Part shown: positions 33,601 through 45,118 of the stretch, piece by piece
How positions within the stretch are numbered: position 1 is the first letter of the stretch
How the letters are laid out: each line of letters begins with the position of its first letter
Source of the DNA: Panicum virgatum
Lineage: Eukaryota > Streptophyta > Magnoliopsida > Poales > Poaceae
NCBI RefSeq assembly: GCF_016808335.1
Contig: NC_053148.1
Coordinates: 14,598,433 to 14,662,432, forward strand
Length of the DNA: 64,000 nucleotides
Direction: 5' to 3'
The notes under the pieces: generated by a model
What the model was told of the DNA's origin: nothing
Database searches by the model: none
The model's input: only the letters and a program-made list of their open reading frames with translations
Made by a program: the position numbers and the translations under genes

Positions 33601-35420
33601 ATCTCTCTCCCTTTTTTATCTTTCTTTTCCTCTTTTTTCTCACCTCTCTTTTTTTTGAGCAAGCTAGGCCTGACACCTTCTTGAAACAAGGATACTCCTT
33701 GGAGGGTTGGAACTTGCAGCGAGACACTCAGTGATTTCCCCCACACTTGGACTTTTGTGTGAAAGTCAAGCGTGCAATGTCGGGGTCTCCTTTCGAGTGT
33801 GTTCCAACTCCGAAGAGCATCAAAGTGTTCAGCTGATGCAGACCTCACGTTATCGGGTATCGTATGTCCCTCGTTCTTCTTAATCGTCACATGAAATGGT
33901 TAGGACCAAGAATACCCGTAGGCGCATACTATGCTTAAAAACATGTTCTTGCTTTTTTTTGAAGGAGAAAGATTTTTTTAAGTTGCTTCGGGCTATCTCC
34001 CGGCAGCGCTTTGTTTATGGTCGCAAGCTCGACCATGGGGATCCCTGCTGCAGCTGTCAATGGTGATGTAGTTCCCAGCATTACCACCATTTGTTGATTT
34101 ATCATTGTTCAAGCTGCAAGGTTAGTGCACAAATGCAACAATGAGCCCTACATAGATATTATGAGAAGCAAAACCCAAAACAACCATCCTAAAGGGCATA
34201 TATGATGGGAAACCCCAAGATGATGCTCGTAGCGACTTGGCACAATGGAAGATCTTGGAGAAATCAAGGATGAGCATAGCTTTTTGTGATGAATCAGAAA
34301 AGAACTTCATGCTCATGGAGTGAATGGCTTGATCTCCGGATAGAGCAACTCGAGAATGTTCATGGCCCCATAGTGAAAGAGAATGTGTAACTATATGGGC
34401 CATTGGAACGATTCTGAGTTCGGATCAGGAGGGGAATGAGTGCTTTTCAGCTCAACCCCTCATTAGGATGAAAGCCTTACATGGAGACAAAGCAATCCAT
34501 CCTAAGCTTCCAATAGAAGTTAATTTGAAATGAAGGGTGAACATAACTTCTATTGGGCATCAATCAAAATCAAGGAACAAGATGTGAATTTTGAATCACT
34601 TGATTTAATTGGCATCCATCGGAAATTGAGGATTTGAATGTAAATTCATTTCACTCGATTCGATCGGTATGTCCCTCTGATCCCTTGACTGAAAGATGAG
34701 TCCTACAGACTTACAACATGGTGGTCAATGTCGAGGCATATTCCTCGGTGAAAACACATTGGAGGTTGCCTTGACATGGGAACATGATGGGCTTCATATG
34801 GTACCTCTTCCAGGGAGTTGTGGTTGGAATAGATGAGTCATAAAGAACGACCTATTTTCTTCCAACCACTCCTTCCTTAACCTCCCTTGAGACATGGTCT
34901 CGAGGAAAATTATGAAGAAAGTACCATGAATGAATCTATGGGGGTAGGATTTACATGAAGCGCTCTTTCCCCAAGATTCTTGCTGTTCAGGAGAGGTTCC
35001 TTTCAGCAGAATTTTAGGCATACTCGAGATGAAATCTCGAATTCTGCTGATGGAAATCCTCCGTTGCTCGAAGCACTCTCCTCCTTTCCCAGGTGATGAT
35101 AGGGATGCTCAAAGGTTAACCTTGAGAAGGAGTTTTCCTGAACTAGCTCTATGAGGGATGAGTCCCATAGCCAGATGCGGGACTAGGTCCAGAGAGGATG
35201 GCTCTAAAGACTCACCCCAAAAGGGTTGGAAGGTGTGTACGAGGATAACCTTCCAAGGGTAGCGGGGGTAGAGGTAGAGATAAGAAAAGCAAAAAAATAT
35301 GATATTTGAATGGGTAGCAAGGGTGAAGGCAGAAGTAAAGAAAAGAAAAGGATTAGATTTTTTTATTTAAAGATAGAGATACGAGGACTAACTAGGTTCG
35401 AAGAGAGATACAACAACTGT
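30636..35420 (-). other. Non-coding interior of the Athila/Tat-like element
   Basis: The interior is 4.8 kb with T-rich tracts (31140-31280, 32190-32275) and a long CT/T-rich run (33535-33655). A 50-bp-scale duplication around GGGCATGTGGCATACC (31173 and 31236) is present. No domain of gag, protease, RT or integrase is seen in any frame; the frames of 60-120 codons are low-complexity shadows. Confidence 0.6.
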
Positions 35421-35445
35421 TCCCCGGCAACGACACTAGAAAGCT
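35421..35445 (-). other. Degenerate primer-binding site of the Athila/Tat-like element
   Basis: Minus-strand AGCTTTCTAGTGTCGTTGCC, then GGGGA, immediately inside the LTR end CCCAACA. It has two changes from the usual Athila primer sequence. Confidence 0.75.
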
Positions 35446-36676
35446 TGTTGGGTATTTTAACGACTGCGAAATAAATCCGCAAGCACACGGATACCGTTCT
35501 AGCTTTCACCCGTGAGTATTCAAGGTTATCGTATCCACAGGGAACATGTGTGCACTAGCTCCTAACTTAGTCGGTCCAAGGACACACCAGGATATGTGGC
35601 GAGGATGGAGAGGATTCCTGCGGTAGCACCAAAGATGAGTTAAAGGTCGATCTCTCGGGCAGAATACTCGCTTCGGGCACTGGCTTACCCCTGAAATGGT
35701 CAGGAGACTCCGGCCAATAGCTCTACGCTATATCCGAACGTGGAGGACTATGAAGGACCGACAGGGCTGTCACCACCTGCGGCCTACCTCACAAACTGTG
35801 GGATATAAGGCAAACGAAGGTAATTCTTAGCCCAGACACCATGTCTGTGCTACTGGCTACTACTGCAGTCTAACTACGTCTGTCGACCCGTAGCAAACTA
35901 CAGCACTCCGTATAAATACGGAGCGATGAACCCGCGAGTAAGAGAACTGATCTCACTCAAGTAATAGTACTATGCAAGAACAAGAATCACAAATACAAAC
36001 TTACTTTACTCAGAAGGAAGCCAGCATCCGTAGATGTACAAGACCGGAGAAGACTGCCGACAGGCCCGGCGCTTCCCCGAACTACTCCTCACCCTCCTCC
36101 TACTCTAAGCACTAGCCTAGGCAGGGCCTCGCCTTTGGAATTGGAGCACTACATATTCTCTTGAGTGGTGTGTGTTGTGAGGGGTGAGGGAGGCTCCTTT
36201 TATAGCCCAAGGAAGTCGGTTCCCGCCAGAATTAAATATGGAAACACTGGGCACTGCCTTTAGGAGGATAAGGACGATCTTCCCGCCAAAGTTGAGGCCG
36301 AGAGGCGCCGACATGGGGCCGGACGACCCTGTGGTCTGGCCGGCCCATGAGTGCCACCTCTCGCGCTGCCTTTCGTCCTGGACACTGCCTGGTGGGCCCC
36401 CAACTTGTGTATGTCGGTGCCGGGGCTTTGTACGTCAGTTTTCTATGTCAAATGGGCCTCTTTTGGATGTGTAACGCAGCAACAATGTTTTGTGTATCTC
36501 TATTGTGTCTTCTGCGTGTTTTCATATTATTCCCGACTTGTGTCCCTGCAATCAACAATTCACCAACACTCGTGGAATTTGTTAGTAATAACTCCTACCA
36601 CTACTGTTGATGTTCCTTTTTCATGTCTTCATGCAGGAGTTGATGGCATATATTTTGGACTTAACAGTCGTCAACA
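35446..36676 (-). repeat. 5' LTR of the Athila/Tat-like element
   Basis: 1231 bp with TG...CA ends. High identity to the copy at 29619, so the insertion is fairly young compared with the neighbouring elements. Confidence 0.85.
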
Positions 36677-36681
36677 GTATG

Positions 36682-37264
36682 CCACATGCTCTCAGGGCAT
36701 GTCGAAAAAAAGAGAGGAAGAAAAAGATGGCCCATATCTTAAAAGAAAAAGAAAAAAAAGAGAGGGATGGTTCATGACAAGGAGCTTCATCCATCATCCA
36801 CCAAAAATATCCATATACTCGCACATCTTGATCAAGGTGGATGACTTTTTCCTACTTGGATCTTGTTTTTGACTTAACAAAATAAGCAAAGCAAACATGA
36901 CACTTCATTCCTTCCTAGAGCTCCATATAAAGCCTGATTTGCTGGTAGGAGAAGAAGGTAATAACTTTGCCTTGGTGAGGATTATAAACATTCAAAATAA
37001 GTGACTCGAGAGAAAAATTTGAGGAGCAAGACTATGACTTTTTTTAAAAAATTAAAAACCCAAGTTTCTAAGCAGGAGGAGCTAGGAACCTGAAATCTGC
37101 ATTATTCCATTCCTCAATTACCCAAGAAAGCATGGTAGCCTCTCAAAAAGATTCACAAGGATTGGAAGAATTTTGGAATAACTTGTATGCAAGTTACATT
37201 CAGAGGAGTTGCATCCACCTTAGTCCTTCAACCTTTACTCGAGGACAAGCAAGTGTGGGGGTAT
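36682..37264 (+). mobile_element. 3' internal end of a second Athila/Tat-like copy, inverted to the first
   Basis: Reverse-complement homologue of 30600-31240, ending with CTTTACTCGAGGACAAGCAAG, then TGTGGGGGTA and an LTR start TTGTTGATGG. It is a plus-strand polypurine/3' LTR junction, so two family members lie here in opposite orientation. Confidence 0.7.
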
Positions 37265-39222
37265 TGTTGATGGTCCTTAAGTCATAAAATTAACCATCAA
37301 TTCCTACAGCTTTCCATGGCATTCCAATCACCAAACTTAGTTATAGGGCTTTGAAATGAACCGGGTTTCCAGAAGGATAACTCGACTCCCTGTATCGTCG
37401 TGATAGTCCCTGGATCTATAGCTATCACATACAGAACTCATTTCAATTACTTATATGAGACATGCATCGCGTAGAAATCATTACACGGGTTTAATTTATA
37501 CAATATCCTGAGGATTTGTAGTACGGATTTCAGAGTACAAGCCCCTTGGGCTAAAGGAAAATCAAATAGAACTGGGAAGCATAGCTAGTCTTCTAGGCAT
37601 CTCCTTCTCTTCGAGTCTCCTCCACAGGCGGCTTGGAGTGTAGCTCGGGCCACCCTGGATTACTCCTTCCATCGTCTCGTCAGATCTCTTCTTTTGGGTC
37701 CTGCATTTACAAATTATCCCCAAGGATGGGATAGGTCCACGTCGCCATCCGTATGCAGCTGTTTGTGGATGCATCTGAATTAAATAAACTCAAGGAATAA
37801 GGCTAGTGTTTTCCTATGCATGCAGCAAGCAGGTATACAGACATATACTTCAACCAAACACCTCGACGCGGGCCGTTCCGGCATCCCGGACTCCTGGTCA
37901 TCACTCTCCTTCAAAAACCCCCAATTTCGGTATGAGAACTCCCTCTCCTCGTACCTCAGCTGCTATCCAACCAGGAATAAAGACTAGAGGGAGGTAAAAA
38001 TCTCTGGGAAAACTATTCTATGATAGTGAAGCCGGATAAAGAAATGTACTTGACCGAGTACACGGCTATACATATAGTTTTTAACTCTGCAGAGCTTGTA
38101 CACCTGTACTCACTCGCCCCGAGGCTATCCAGGGCAGCCAGGTAACATCGAGACACCAGTATACTTGCACGAAACCAACGGCTACAGCCACCACCCTGCT
38201 TTCCTGGTCTGGGGTGCGTACTCCCACGAGAGGGCGCCTGGGACTGTGAAGCCTTCTACAGTCGGATTCCGTCGAATCCTGCTAATCGGGAGCCATAGGG
38301 TCAACCCCTCCTCCTAACACTGATACCATATCCTCCTGCAAGTATGGTGCCGCGCGTAGCTAGCTCGGACCAGGTCCATCCTCATAATGGATAAGTGGTG
38401 TGCACATTTATGATAGTTCTATCTCCAGGTCCACTAACTCAGTCCTTAAGTTGATGAAGCGAGTATCTCCATCCAAGAGCGTATCCGATAACTCGGTCTG
38501 CAATCGGCACCCATTACAGGTATTGCCCGCCTAACATCGCTATGGTTCCCGAAGGAACGCCTCCCCGACAGGGGCAAAGCTAGAGCTGAATCAAGGGGGG
38601 TGCCTTGTCCATGGTTCTGCTGCTAACTCTCTAATTTATGAGGTGAAAATTTGATGATTAACATTGAGTTTTCATTCTGACGTGGGTGCCCGAGCACCCC
38701 CTGGAGTCAATGTAGCTCCACCCCTGCTCCCCGAAGGGATCCTGTACCCACCACAGGTGCTCCGTAGAATGTGCCCAACACACAATCCCTAGCCCCTGGT
38801 CTGAGGACCAGGTTAAATCACTCGCTCTGCTAAGTCCCTAGACACCAACTCCTTATATGGTGGATCTCCACTCACACCAAGACTAGCCATCACAAAAGTC
38901 CCCCCCCCACACACACACTAACACACTCTCCGCCTCGTAGTAGCAATAGCATTCAGTAAACTACCAGATATCATAGTAGCAAGGAACTCGGTAAAAAGTG
39001 GCTATGCATGCTCATCTCATTGTAACCCATAGCGTAGCGTTTCTAGAAAGCAATGCCTAATAGGTATTTCAATCGCAGATGGGCGTGAACCTAACGAGTC
39101 TTCATAGTCTTCTCAGGTTCTCCTGGCTTCTGGTCATCTGGGTAGTTCCCCTTAGGTCCCCTGGATGTCGACGAAGTCCTCCGGGATCTTCTGGTTGCTC
39201 GGGTCATCGGTCAACTCCTCGC
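37265..39222. mobile_element. LTR-derived DNA, composite
   Basis: The first about 110 bp continue the plus-strand LTR start (GATGGTCCTTAAGTCATAAA). From about 37375 the wording (for example CTCTGCAGAGCTTGTACACC near 38088) resembles the LTR-like stretch at 63440-64000 (CTCTGCAGAGGTTGCACATC near 63890). I see no gene. A C/AC-rich microsatellite lies near 38900. Confidence 0.45.
38579..38726. mobile_element. hAT-type MITE, 148 bp
   Basis: The ends CAGGGGCAAAGCTAGAG and (inverted) CAGGGGTGGAGCTACAT match the hAT CAGGG consensus. Perfect 8-bp duplications CTCCCCGA flank it (38571-38578 and 38727-38734). Confidence 0.9.
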
Positions 39223-40719
39223 TGTTAGCGGTCGATAATGATGGTTTTCACCGCCAACGCACCACCTGATTTCATGAAATGTAGGCCCCAACCCTGCCAT
39301 AACCATTATTACTAATGAGTTCTAAAAGTTTTGGTGTTTATTTGACTTCAGAAACAACATATCCAAATTTGACCCAAAACGGACGCTGTTTGGACCGAAA
39401 GGCCCGAATCCGGCCGATCGGCATACTTTCGGTGGAATCTTGGCATGAGACTTTACCAAAGTCACATAGAGGGAGAATCCAAGCCATTCCAATGGGATAA
39501 ATCAAGAAATGCATAACTTGGACCCGGAAGGCTTGGACCCATATCCGTAAGAGAAGCCAACCTGGGCCATGGTCAAATATTCAACAGACACCCTACCCAA
39601 CATTGATCCATGGCCAGAGAGGTGCGTGTTGGTGCAACGGAGGACCGAGAGGCCGCTAGAGGCAGGCCGCCCGGCCCAAGACAAGGTCAGTTGATCAAAC
39701 CGCCAGAAGAACCAACGCCTGGAGGAGATCAGGACCGTCCCACGGAAAGGCGGTGCCATGTGGAGGCAGGGCCAGGCCGGCCAGCCTAGGCTAGGCCGCC
39801 CGGGCCCACTCTGTAGCCTCTAGCTTCCATCTTTCACATGAAGATCAAGCACCGCCTCCTCTACTGCGTACAACTGGCGCTACCTGAAATAACCGCCAAG
39901 AACCGACCATGGAACACTATAAATAGGACCCCCTCACCTCACTTGTAACACACACACCTTGGGAGCTTGAGTGCCTCACAATTTCAGTTTCATCCTTAGT
40001 AGAATAGGGAGAGTGTGAGGTGAGAGCTTTGGCGGAAGCCGGGCTAAAGGAGCGGAGTCGAGTTCTCTCGACCTTACCCCATCTTGTACCCACCTCGGGG
40101 GAATCTTATAATCGAGTAAGTTTTCCTCACTTATCTTTAGTTCCTCGCTAGTTTACTTTTTACTTAAGTTACTTGCTTAGTTACTCTCTTTGATCTGTGG
40201 GATCCCTTGTCTGCGTGGGCGACAAGTTCTCTCCATTTGGGGTTTCTTCTTGCCTTAGCGCGAGGTGGAAGTCAGTGACTCGATAGTTTAGGCATGGTGC
40301 TTAGGCTTGGTAGTTACCTTGGGTTGTGTTCCACCCCACGGTACCGCAGTGGTAGGCGGCAAGTGGTGACAGCCTTGTCCGTCCCTAGTAGTCCACCACG
40401 TTCGGGTGTTTTCATAGCAGTAGGATTGCTGAAAGTATGTTGGGCCCCTCCTCATCCCTTTCTGAGCCCTTCGCTTAGGCCGCCGAACAGATCAAGTCAG
40501 TAGATTGTCAAGTTATCTTAGTAATTAGGATTCTATCTAAAGATAAGCCCTCTACCCTCGTACCTCTGCTCCTTAGCGGGTCCGGCTGAATCGCTCCAGA
40601 CCGCTAGTCGACGCTTACCGTTCCTTGGATTTGATATCCCAGGCTTACTCACCTGGTGAAAGATACAATCGGTCTCTATGCGCTTGCGGAGTAATTCGTT
40701 AGGCTAAGGAGTGCCAACA
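39223..40719 (+). mobile_element. Solo Athila-like LTR
   Basis: 1497 bp, homologous over its length to the inverse of the LTR at 41770-43286: starts TGTTAGCGGTCGATAATGAT and ends GGCTAAGGAGTGCCAACA. Flanks CTCGC and CTGGC agree in four of five bases. No primer site follows, so it is a solo LTR. A CACTATAAATAGGACC TATA box lies near 39910. Confidence 0.75.
39910..39925 (+). promoter_or_regulatory. TATA box of the Athila-like LTR
   Basis: CACTATAAATAGGACC in a C-rich context, with CA-rich DNA 35-50 bp downstream. It is the likely retroelement promoter. Confidence 0.65.
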
Positions 40720-41548
40720 CTGGCAAGGACCTAATCATAAATACACATATTTATAGGGGCCAATGTGCAAAAATGCACAAACACAGCTCAAATAAGTCCC
40801 AAACCACAGCAAGACCTATACTAACGGGTAGATCATGTTTTTAGAAAAATTATGAAACTTGTCACATAATTTTTGGAGTTAAAATGGATTTATAATGAAT
40901 TTTTGAAGTTCAAATCAATTTTTGAAAATAATAAATGAATTTTGGAAAAAGAAAACTCGCAGCGTGCCACGTGGCAGCCTCTGGGCATGCCACGTGTCAT
41001 GCTGATGTTAGCATGGTGTCAGCTGTGGGGTTCGGTTTGCTGGGGTTCGGTCTGCTGACATCAGCAGTGGGCCCTACTGACGTTAGCGTTTGCCAAGTCA
41101 ACAATGACAGTTGACCGAAAAACGGGTCAGAGGTGGGGTCCATGTGTAAGTGGGCCTACTTGGCAGCCTCACGCCTGAGGCTGACGCGTGGGACCCATGT
41201 GTCGGATCAGTTAATAAGAAAAGGGAAAAGGAAGGTTGTGTTCATGGGCCGAAAGTGCTGAACGGCTCGGCTCGGCCCAAGCCGTTGGCTTGGCTTGGCG
41301 GGCTGACAAGGAAGAAGGCCGGCTCGGGCACTCGGCTCGGGAGCCTTGGGGCGGCTCCGGGTTCGGCAGGACAACTCGAAAGGCTCGTCTCGGCACATGG
41401 GCTCTAGTCATTGGGCCGGCTTGAATCGGCCCGGAAGCCATTGGTTTAGCTTGGGCTGGAAACTGATTCGGGCTCCTTTGCGTGGCTAAGGGAAGATAGG
41501 CCGTGTGGCCCAATTACGGCCCACTCATCTACCCCCCTACATCTCTCA

Positions 41549-41591
<43 letters not shown>

Positions 41592-41769
41592 TCTCTCTAA
41601 TGGTAGGGCCCACGGGTCGGGCACGGCATCCCGCCCGCTGACAGGCAGGTCCCGCGTGTCAGCGGACCCCGGGATCCCGTGTGGCTGGGGCGATCCCATA
41701 CGGCCAGGCGCTGTGTGGGCGTGCTCGGTGGTGGGTTAGCGGTGGCAGTGAGGTTTGACAGGGGTTAGG
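40720..41769. mobile_element. LTR-like filler with (CT)n microsatellite
   Basis: Contains GTGCCACGTGGCAGCC, GTGGGCCCTACTGACG and CCATGTGTCGG, phrases common in grass gypsy U3 regions, and a (CT)n tract at about 41548-41586. No ends or coding domain are recognised. Confidence 0.4.
41548..41586. repeat. (CT)n microsatellite
   Basis: About 18 uninterrupted CT units followed by CCCTCACTCTCTC. Confidence 0.9.
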
Positions 41770-43286
41770 TGTTGGCACTCCTTAGCCTAACGAATTACTC
41801 CGCAAGCGCACAGAGACCGATTGTAGCTTTCACCAGGGAGTATACCTGGGATATCGAATCTAAGGAATGGTAAAGCTTCGACCAAATTTAGAGATCTTCA
41901 ACCGGACACAACCAGCGAGAAGAAGATAAAGGGAAGAGGGCCTAACTCCATATAACCTACTGTTCTGACTAGTTGACGAGTTAACTACTGACTTGATCTG
42001 CTTCGGCGGCTGGAAGAGGAAGGACTTCAGAAAGGGGTGAGAGGGGAGTCCAACGGCAACCTGCAACTACTACTATGAAAGCACCCGAACGTGATGGACT
42101 ACGAGAGACGAATAGGGCTGTCACCACATACCGCCTACCACAACGGTTCCGTGGGGTGGAACACAACCTGAGATAACTACCAAGCCTGGGACCACGCCCA
42201 CAGCTCTCGAGCTACTTGCTCCTACCGTGTACTTAGATAGAAAGCAACCTCAAATAAGTAGAACTTGCTACTTACGCAGACTCAGGATCCCGCACATCAA
42301 AGAAAGTACTTAAACAAGTAACTAAGACTGAAAGTAAAGCTAGCGAGAAACTGAAGTTGAGACAAGGAACTTACTCAAGTATATTCCTCTGAGTTGGATA
42401 CAAAAGTGGAGTAAGACCGAGAGAACTTGAGTCTGCTCCTTTCAGCTCGGCTTTCACCACAGCACTCACCTCACTCTCTTCCTACTCAACACAAGAGTGT
42501 AACAAGGGACTCTCTTCTCTAATGGATGGGTGTGTGTGTTACAAGAGGGGGTTTGGGCTCTATTTATACTACTCTATGGTCGGTAATGAGCTGAGCGTCA
42601 GTTGCATGCGGGTAAGGTAGTTGTGCTTGTCTTTCACGCCAAGGGAGAGCATCAGAGGCCGCCAGGTGGGGCCAGCGGGCCTCCCCTAGGCCGGCCAGCC
42701 TGGGGATGTGGCCATTTGGCCACTGCCTTTGAGTGGACGCTCTGGATCTCCTCCTGAAGTCGGTGGCGGTTGTGTGGCTCCAACGGAGGCAGTTAGAGGC
42801 CAGCCGGCTTCTCCTTGGCCGGCCGGCCGGCTTCTCCTAGGCCGGCTGGCCTGGCTCTGGCTCGGCTCGGGCCTCCATCACTCTGGCACGTTGCTCACAG
42901 GGCCCACATTGCTCCTCAAGTTGAGTTTGATTCTGAATCTTCAGGTTGTCATTGGATTTGGGTTCAACTCAACCAAGCCTTTCGCTCTTGACTTGTGAAT
43001 TCTTCATGAACCACATTGGTGTGAACTTGATCTTGTGCTCAAGCCATATTCCACAAAGTTGCATGACGAAATGTTGCAGGGGTAGGCCGGCCGGCCTGGC
43101 CTAGGCTGGCCGGCCTGGGATTCACCCCACTTCGGCTCATTTTCGTACGTGTTGCTCTTGGATTCAAATACTCACCAAAACTTATGGAACTTGTTAATGT
43201 TAGTGAAAATTATAAAAAAATAGTTATAAAAGCATGAAATCCGAAGGAATGTTGGCAGTAAAAATCATCGAAATCAACCGCCAACA
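41770..43286 (-). repeat. 3' LTR of the Athila element
   Basis: 1517 bp, TG...CA ends, inverse homologue of the solo LTR at 39223. Contains several GGCCGGCC-rich phrases (42671-42702, 42799-42862, 43081-43120). A TTTATACTACTC word near 42580 may be part of its promoter in either direction. Confidence 0.85.
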
Positions 43287-43320
43287 CACCCCCACACCTA
43301 GACTTTGCTCGTCCCGAGCA
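43287..43320 (-). other. Polypurine tract of the Athila element
   Basis: Minus-strand CTCGGGACGAGCAAAGTC, then TAGGTGTGGGGGTGTG, adjoining the LTR start TGTTGGCGG. Confidence 0.8.
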
Positions 43321-44764
43321 AAAGGAGTCGACAAAGATCCTGAGGATCAAGCAAAGTCCAGGGTTCACGAATTCAAGTATGCATAAGAATTATTTCAGAG
43401 CTTTCCTTTCATACCTCGGATTTCGGGTGGCTAACACCTTCATGTTCACCTATTGATCTCCAGAATAAATCAACGAAGATCATGGACTAGCTCCTATTTC
43501 GCAGTACTTGGAAGATTTTTTTATTTTTAAATAAATTCAAGGCATACTCTTTTTGCTCAAGTCACACATTCACTCGATTTTGTTCACAACCTCACTGGCT
43601 CTCCCAGAAGTTGTTCTGTAAACGACTATGTGGAGCTAAGTGGAGGATGTCGCATACCCTCAACATTTATATTGCAAGATCAAACCTAGTGTCTCTTAGC
43701 AGTCTAGATGCTCATCTCATGGGTCAAGTGCGACTGAGAAATGAAGATATATTTCCATTGTGGTTTTGTGTCTAGCACCCTACACCTCCCCCTTCTTCTT
43801 CTCTCTCTCTTTTTGTTAGACATGCATGTCATTCATGCTTTTCTTTTTAGACACCACATCTCATGGACTTTGGTTTGATGGACATGTACGTGAATGATCC
43901 CAAGAAGATGAATCAATCTAAACTTCTTTAGGAGGCACTAAACTCGAGCAAGCTCACAATGCAGTGATAGCTATAGGTTTGGAATTCGTAAGTATGGCTC
44001 TGGAATGGGTATCGGTAAAGTTGAGCATAAGAGTTTTGCCTGGTTTTGTGTTTTCGAAATAAAAGCTTCCAAGACCTTGAGTCAAGAGCTAGCACAACTT
44101 CATGTCATTATATCATAGAAAGCAATGGGCAAACAATCAGGTGATCCCAAACATGAGTTCCGGAGGCAATTCGGTACTTGCATAAGAAATAAAACTTAGC
44201 AAAACCATGTTTGTGGAAAGATTTCAAATCTTCCTAGTCATTTCTTTTAAATATTTTATTTGAATTTAATTGGCATGCTTTTGAATGAATTTGAATGAGA
44301 CCAGGAAGGATCAGGGAGTAGAGATAGCAAACCGTGAGCACACGAAGGGGGCCAGCGAATGGCCGACCCTGTGGCCAACCTTCATGGCCTTTTTGCACAG
44401 GTTCAGGCTCTGTATGTTCTACTCCAGGGAAGCTGTTTTGGTGATTGTTCAAAAATCTCAGGCTGGCCGGCCTGGTTTAAGCCGCCCGGCTTGCTTTTCT
44501 TTTGGAATTCGTCCGAATTTTCTGGAATCTTGAGTTCACCCTTCTCATTCGGTTTCGCTGCGCAATAGTCAAACGTGAGAGTAGGGGTGTGGTTGGCACG
44601 CACATGTGCACCAACCACATAAACACTAGGAGGAATGAACTTGGAATTTTATTTTATTCAAAGTAAAGATGGGGGTGCTGTTGATTACAAATTAAATGAA
44701 ACAAAGAAATAAAGGAAAAAAATGAAGCACCCAAACTAAACTAAGACTAATCTAGACCTAACAC
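43321..44764 (-). other. Spacer between post-pol ORF and polypurine tract
   Basis: 1.4 kb of mainly non-coding DNA. The short frames have no domain. It has one GGCCGGCC-type motif (44459-44490). Confidence 0.5.
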
Positions 44765-45118
44765 CTACTTGGGATCCGGGGATCTATAGAGATCCTCATT
44801 CCCGGTCGCCTTCGCAAGGCGTTTGATCTTGGGACAAACTGGCTTGCGAAGGGTGTCCACCCTATCCCCCAACTCCATCCTATCAATTTCCGTCTCGGCA
44901 ACGCGCTCATCCATGTTGTTGAGGCATAGTCGGAGAGCAGCGAGCTGCTCGCGGAGTGAAGCGATGTCGTTGGTCTCCTCCTCCTTGTCATCATCATCGT
45001 CGGAGTCGGTGTAGGCATGGACCTCTAGCGGTCCATGGATCGGTGGCGGCCGGATATGGCGACGCACCGAACTCGGCGGGAGATCTATGCCGGTGCGATC
45101 CAATGGAGGGGTGAGCAC
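44765..45118 (-). CDS. Post-pol ORF of the Athila element, coiled-coil protein
   Basis: 117 codons located 3' of pol, where Athila elements keep their variable (env-like or accessory) ORF. An acidic patch (TDSDDDDDKEEE, residues 38-49) is followed by a Leu/Glu heptad region (ASLREQLAALRLCLNNMDER) that should form a coiled coil, and a basic end. No signal peptide or membrane segment is seen, so it is not a typical envelope protein. It may be the remaining part of a longer ORF; upstream frames are stopped. Function unknown. Confidence 0.5.
   Translation of the reverse strand: MLTPPLDRTGIDLPPSSVRRHIRPPPIHGPLEVHAYTDSDDDDDKEEETNDIASLREQLAALRLCLNNMDERVAETEIDRMELGDRVDTLRKPVCPKIKRLAKATGNEDLYRSPDPK

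Larger units (their letters stand above)
29619..36676 (-). mobile_element. Athila/Tat-like gypsy element without pol (minus strand)
   Basis: The two LTR copies (29619-30597 and 35446-36676) are direct repeats. Next to the right one is a degenerate primer site AGTGTCGTTGCCGGGGA (usual form TGGCGCCGTTGCCGGGGA), and next to the left one a GTGTGGGGG polypurine tract. The 4.8-kb interior has no recognisable gag or pol. It is a non-autonomous, LARD-like derivative. The outer 3' LTR end is missing at the pararetrovirus junction. Confidence 0.8.

Noticed and set aside
33473..33890. Phe/Ser/Leu-rich or Lys/Glu-rich frames
   Set aside because: They are translations of a CT/T-rich low-complexity tract in the non-coding interior of a retroelement.
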